From NCBI RefSeq assembly GCF_002149035.1, contig NZ_NGFP01000083.1, forward strand, positions 1 to 33,419: DNA of 33,419 nt, given 5' to 3'. Shown piece by piece: positions 31,508-33,419 of the stretch. A model generated the notes under the pieces. That model was not told where the DNA came from, did no database searches, and was given only the letters and a program-made list of their open reading frames with translations. This DNA comes from Streptosporangium minutum. Its GTDB lineage: Bacteria; Actinomycetota; Actinomycetes; Streptosporangiales; Streptosporangiaceae. Both the position numbers and the translations under genes were made by a program. Every line of letters starts with the position of its first letter. Position 1 is the first letter of the stretch.

Positions 31508-33419
31508 ATGACCGATCCCCAGGAGATCACTCCACGCAAGGCCCGCGAACTGGGCATGGACCGGCCCATCTCCCGCCGTGACTTCTTCGACGGCGTGGCC
31601 ACGGTGGCGGGGGTCGCGGCGCTGGGCTCGCTGGCGGGGTGCGCCGGCCCCGGCGCGGGCCGGCCGAACAGCATCGGCACGAAGCGCCTGAAGGTCCCCT
31701 CCGAGATCGACTACCCGCCGGTCCTCACCGGGATGCAGGGCAACACCTCCCACGCGCTGAGCGTGCCCCACGCCCTGCGCGACAACCGGTTCTGGGATCA
31801 CGCCGGCGCGCCCGAACCCACCGGCGAGCACTACGACCTGGTCGTGGTCGGCGCGGGGATCAGCGGCGTCACCGCGGCCCACCGCTGGCTGGAGCGCGCC
31901 CCGGACGCGCGGATCCTGATCCTGGACAACCACGACGAGGTCGGCGGGCATGCCCGGCGCAACGAGTTCCACCCGGCCGGCCGCAAGGGGCCGCTGATCG
32001 GGTACGGCGGATCGCAGTCCATTGAGGCGCCCTCGGCGTGGACGCCCGAGGGAAAGGACCTGCTCGACAAGATCGGGGTGAGGGTCCGCAGGTTCGAGGA
32101 GTACTTCGACCAGGCGCTCTACACCGGCATGGGGATGTACGACAGCGTCTTCTGCGACCGGGAGACCTTCCCCCGGGAGAAGCTCGTCGTCTTCGCCCCG
32201 GGCAGGAAGGCCCCGCAGTGGATCGCCGAGCTGCCCGTCGCCGAGGAGGCCAGGAAGGACCTGCTCATGCTCTACGGGCATCCGCCGGACTGGTTCCCCG
32301 GCCTGTCGGACGACCGGAAGAAGGAACGCCTGGCCGGGCTGACCTACGCGGAGTTCCTCAGGGACGTCTGCAGGGTCCATCCCGACGTGCTGCGATACGT
32401 CCAGACCATGCCGAACGACGAGTGGGGCTACGGCTCCGACGCCTTCGGCGCGATCGACGCCTGGGGCAGCGCCGGCGAGTACGGCTACCCCGGGTTCCAG
32501 GGGTTGGGGCTCGACCGCTCCAAACCGTCCAGATACAACTCGCCGAGCATGATCAAGGGGTGGGGTGCGGACGACCCGTACGTCTACCACTTCCCCGAGG
32601 GCAACCAGGCGATCGTCCGGATGATGATCGGCCGGATGATCCCGGGCTTCGCCACGGCCACCGAGATGGAGGAGATCAGCACCGCGACGTTCGACTACGG
32701 CAGGCTCGACCTGCCGCGCAACCAGATCCGGATCCGCCTGTCCTGCCCGGTGGTCTCGGCCGCCAACGACGGCGACCCCGCCACGGCCACCACCGCCACG
32801 GTCGGCTACTTCGACGGGGAGAGGGTCAGGACCGTCCGGGCGGCCAACGTGATCATGGCCTGCTGGAACATGGTGATCCCCTACCTGGTCGGCGAGCTCC
32901 CGGCCGACCAGAAGGACGCGCTGAGCAAGGCGGTCAAGGTGCCGCTGCTGTACTCGATGGTCCAGCTCCGCGGCTGGGAGGCCTGGAAGCGGGCGGGCAT
33001 CAGCCGCACCCGCTTCACCGGCGCCTACTGGTGCGTGGCCGAACTCGACTACCCGGTGAGCATCGGGGAGTACCTGCGCCCGAGGACCCCGGACCAGCCG
33101 ATCAACGTGCACATGATCTCCACCCCCGCAGTGCCCGGCATGTCGCCCGCCGGCGGTTCGGTCGCCGGGCGGCACAAGCTGCTCAAGACGCCCTACGACT
33201 ACCTGGAGTACAGCATCCGCGACCAGCTCACCCGGCTGCTCGGCCCGAGCGGATTCGACCCGGCCCGCGACATCCAGGCGATCACGGTCAACCGGTGGGG
33301 CCACGGCTACGCGCCCGAGTACGCCACCCCGTGGAACCTCGACTTCTACCCCGAGGGGCCGTTCCCCGCGGCCGTGGCCCGCCGGCGGGCCGGCCGGATC
33401 GCGATCGCCAACTCCGACT
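31508..33419 (+). CDS. Tat-exported FAD-dependent oxidoreductase, spermidine dehydrogenase-like (3' truncated by window)
   Basis: The first 637 codons are present and no stop occurs before the window end. The N-terminus has a twin-arginine motif SRRDFF (22-27), a hydrophobic stretch, and a lipobox LAGC (42-45), so it is probably a Tat-exported lipoprotein. Then come a conserved YPPVLTGMQGNTSHALSV, the dinucleotide-binding VVVGAGISGVTAAH (about 112-125) with ILILDNHDEVGGHARRNEF, and GYGGSQSIEAPSAWTPEG, a combination typical of SpdH-type spermidine dehydrogenases. Those oxidise polyamines; the true substrate here is not known. ATG 31508 lacks a Shine-Dalgarno sequence. The C-terminal part of the FAD domain lies outside. 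Confidence 0.88.
   Translation, partial: MTDPQEITPRKARELGMDRPISRRDFFDGVATVAGVAALGSLAGCAGPGAGRPNSIGTKRLKVPSEIDYPPVLTGMQGNTSHALSVPHALRDNRFWDHAGAPEPTGEHYDLVVVGAGISGVTAAHRWLERAPDARILILDNHDEVGGHARRNEFHPAGRKGPLIGYGGSQSIEAPSAWTPEGKDLLDKIGVRVRRFEEYFDQALYTGMGMYDSVFCDRETFPREKLVVFAPGRKAPQWIAELPVAEEARKDLLMLYGHPPDWFPGLSDDRKKERLAGLTYAEFLRDVCRVHPDVLRYVQTMPNDEWGYGSDAFGAIDAWGSAGEYGYPGFQGLGLDRSKPSRYNSPSMIKGWGADDPYVYHFPEGNQAIVRMMIGRMIPGFATATEMEEISTATFDYGRLDLPRNQIRIRLSCPVVSAANDGDPATATTATVGYFDGERVRTVRAANVIMACWNMVIPYLVGELPADQKDALSKAVKVPLLYSMVQLRGWEAWKRAGISRTRFTGAYWCVAELDYPVSIGEYLRPRTPDQPINVHMISTPAVPGMSPAGGSVAGRHKLLKTPYDYLEYSIRDQLTRLLGPSGFDPARDIQAITVNRWGHGYAPEYATPWNLDFYPEGPFPAAVARRRAGRIAIANSD

Overview
The window is about 33.4 kb of very GC-rich DNA with strong third-position GC bias. 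Many starts are GTG, and several genes seem to be read from leaderless transcripts. The set fba - DUF3151 - purA, an actinobacterial histidinol-phosphate/aromatic aminotransferase and many GC-rich hairpin terminators without T tracts all point to a mycelial actinomycete. Streptosporangiales is my best guess from gene style; no rRNA or other marker is present to prove it. No tRNA, rRNA, CRISPR array, transposase or phage gene was found.

Left part (1-8.4 kb): an odd 65-bp inverted repeat with a tandem 34-bp unit lies at the very edge. A DedA membrane protein (-) follows, then class II fructose-bisphosphate aldolase, a DUF3151 protein, adenylosuccinate synthetase purA (with a terminator-like hairpin in its leader), a glycerophosphodiester phosphodiesterase whose last codons and stop are repeated four times, a CorA-type Mg2+/Co2+ channel (-), and purD. 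This is core carbon and purine metabolism.

Middle part (8.4-16.3 kb): an unrecognised membrane protein, a MurA-type enolpyruvyl transferase, an unassigned multidomain regulator, an EamA/DMT exporter, a HisC/Pat aminotransferase (-) divergent from a Uma2-family nuclease-fold protein, and an NrtR-like regulator (-) with a decayed Nudix box.

Polysaccharide block (16.3-25.8 kb): a secreted DUF4434 glycoside-hydrolase-like protein, a GT4 glycosyltransferase, a UDP-N-acetylhexosamine dehydrogenase (WecC/WbpA type) and a second GT4 enzyme lie on the minus strand. A non-hydrolysing UDP-GlcNAc 2-epimerase (WecB) and a large two-domain glycosyltransferase lie on the plus strand. Together they could make UDP-ManNAc and UDP-ManNAcA and build a uronic-acid-bearing wall glycopolymer; this is an inference from gene content.

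Right part (26-33.4 kb): a GNAT acetyltransferase, a DEAD-box RNA helicase with a long untranslated leader, a minimal NfeD-flotillin pair (-), and the first 637 codons of a Tat-exported lipoprotein resembling FAD-dependent spermidine dehydrogenase, cut off by the window end. I see no clearly new defence or mobile system. The most notable items are the edge inverted repeat, the stop-codon-containing minisatellite, the unassigned regulator beside murA, and the uronic acid glycopolymer block.
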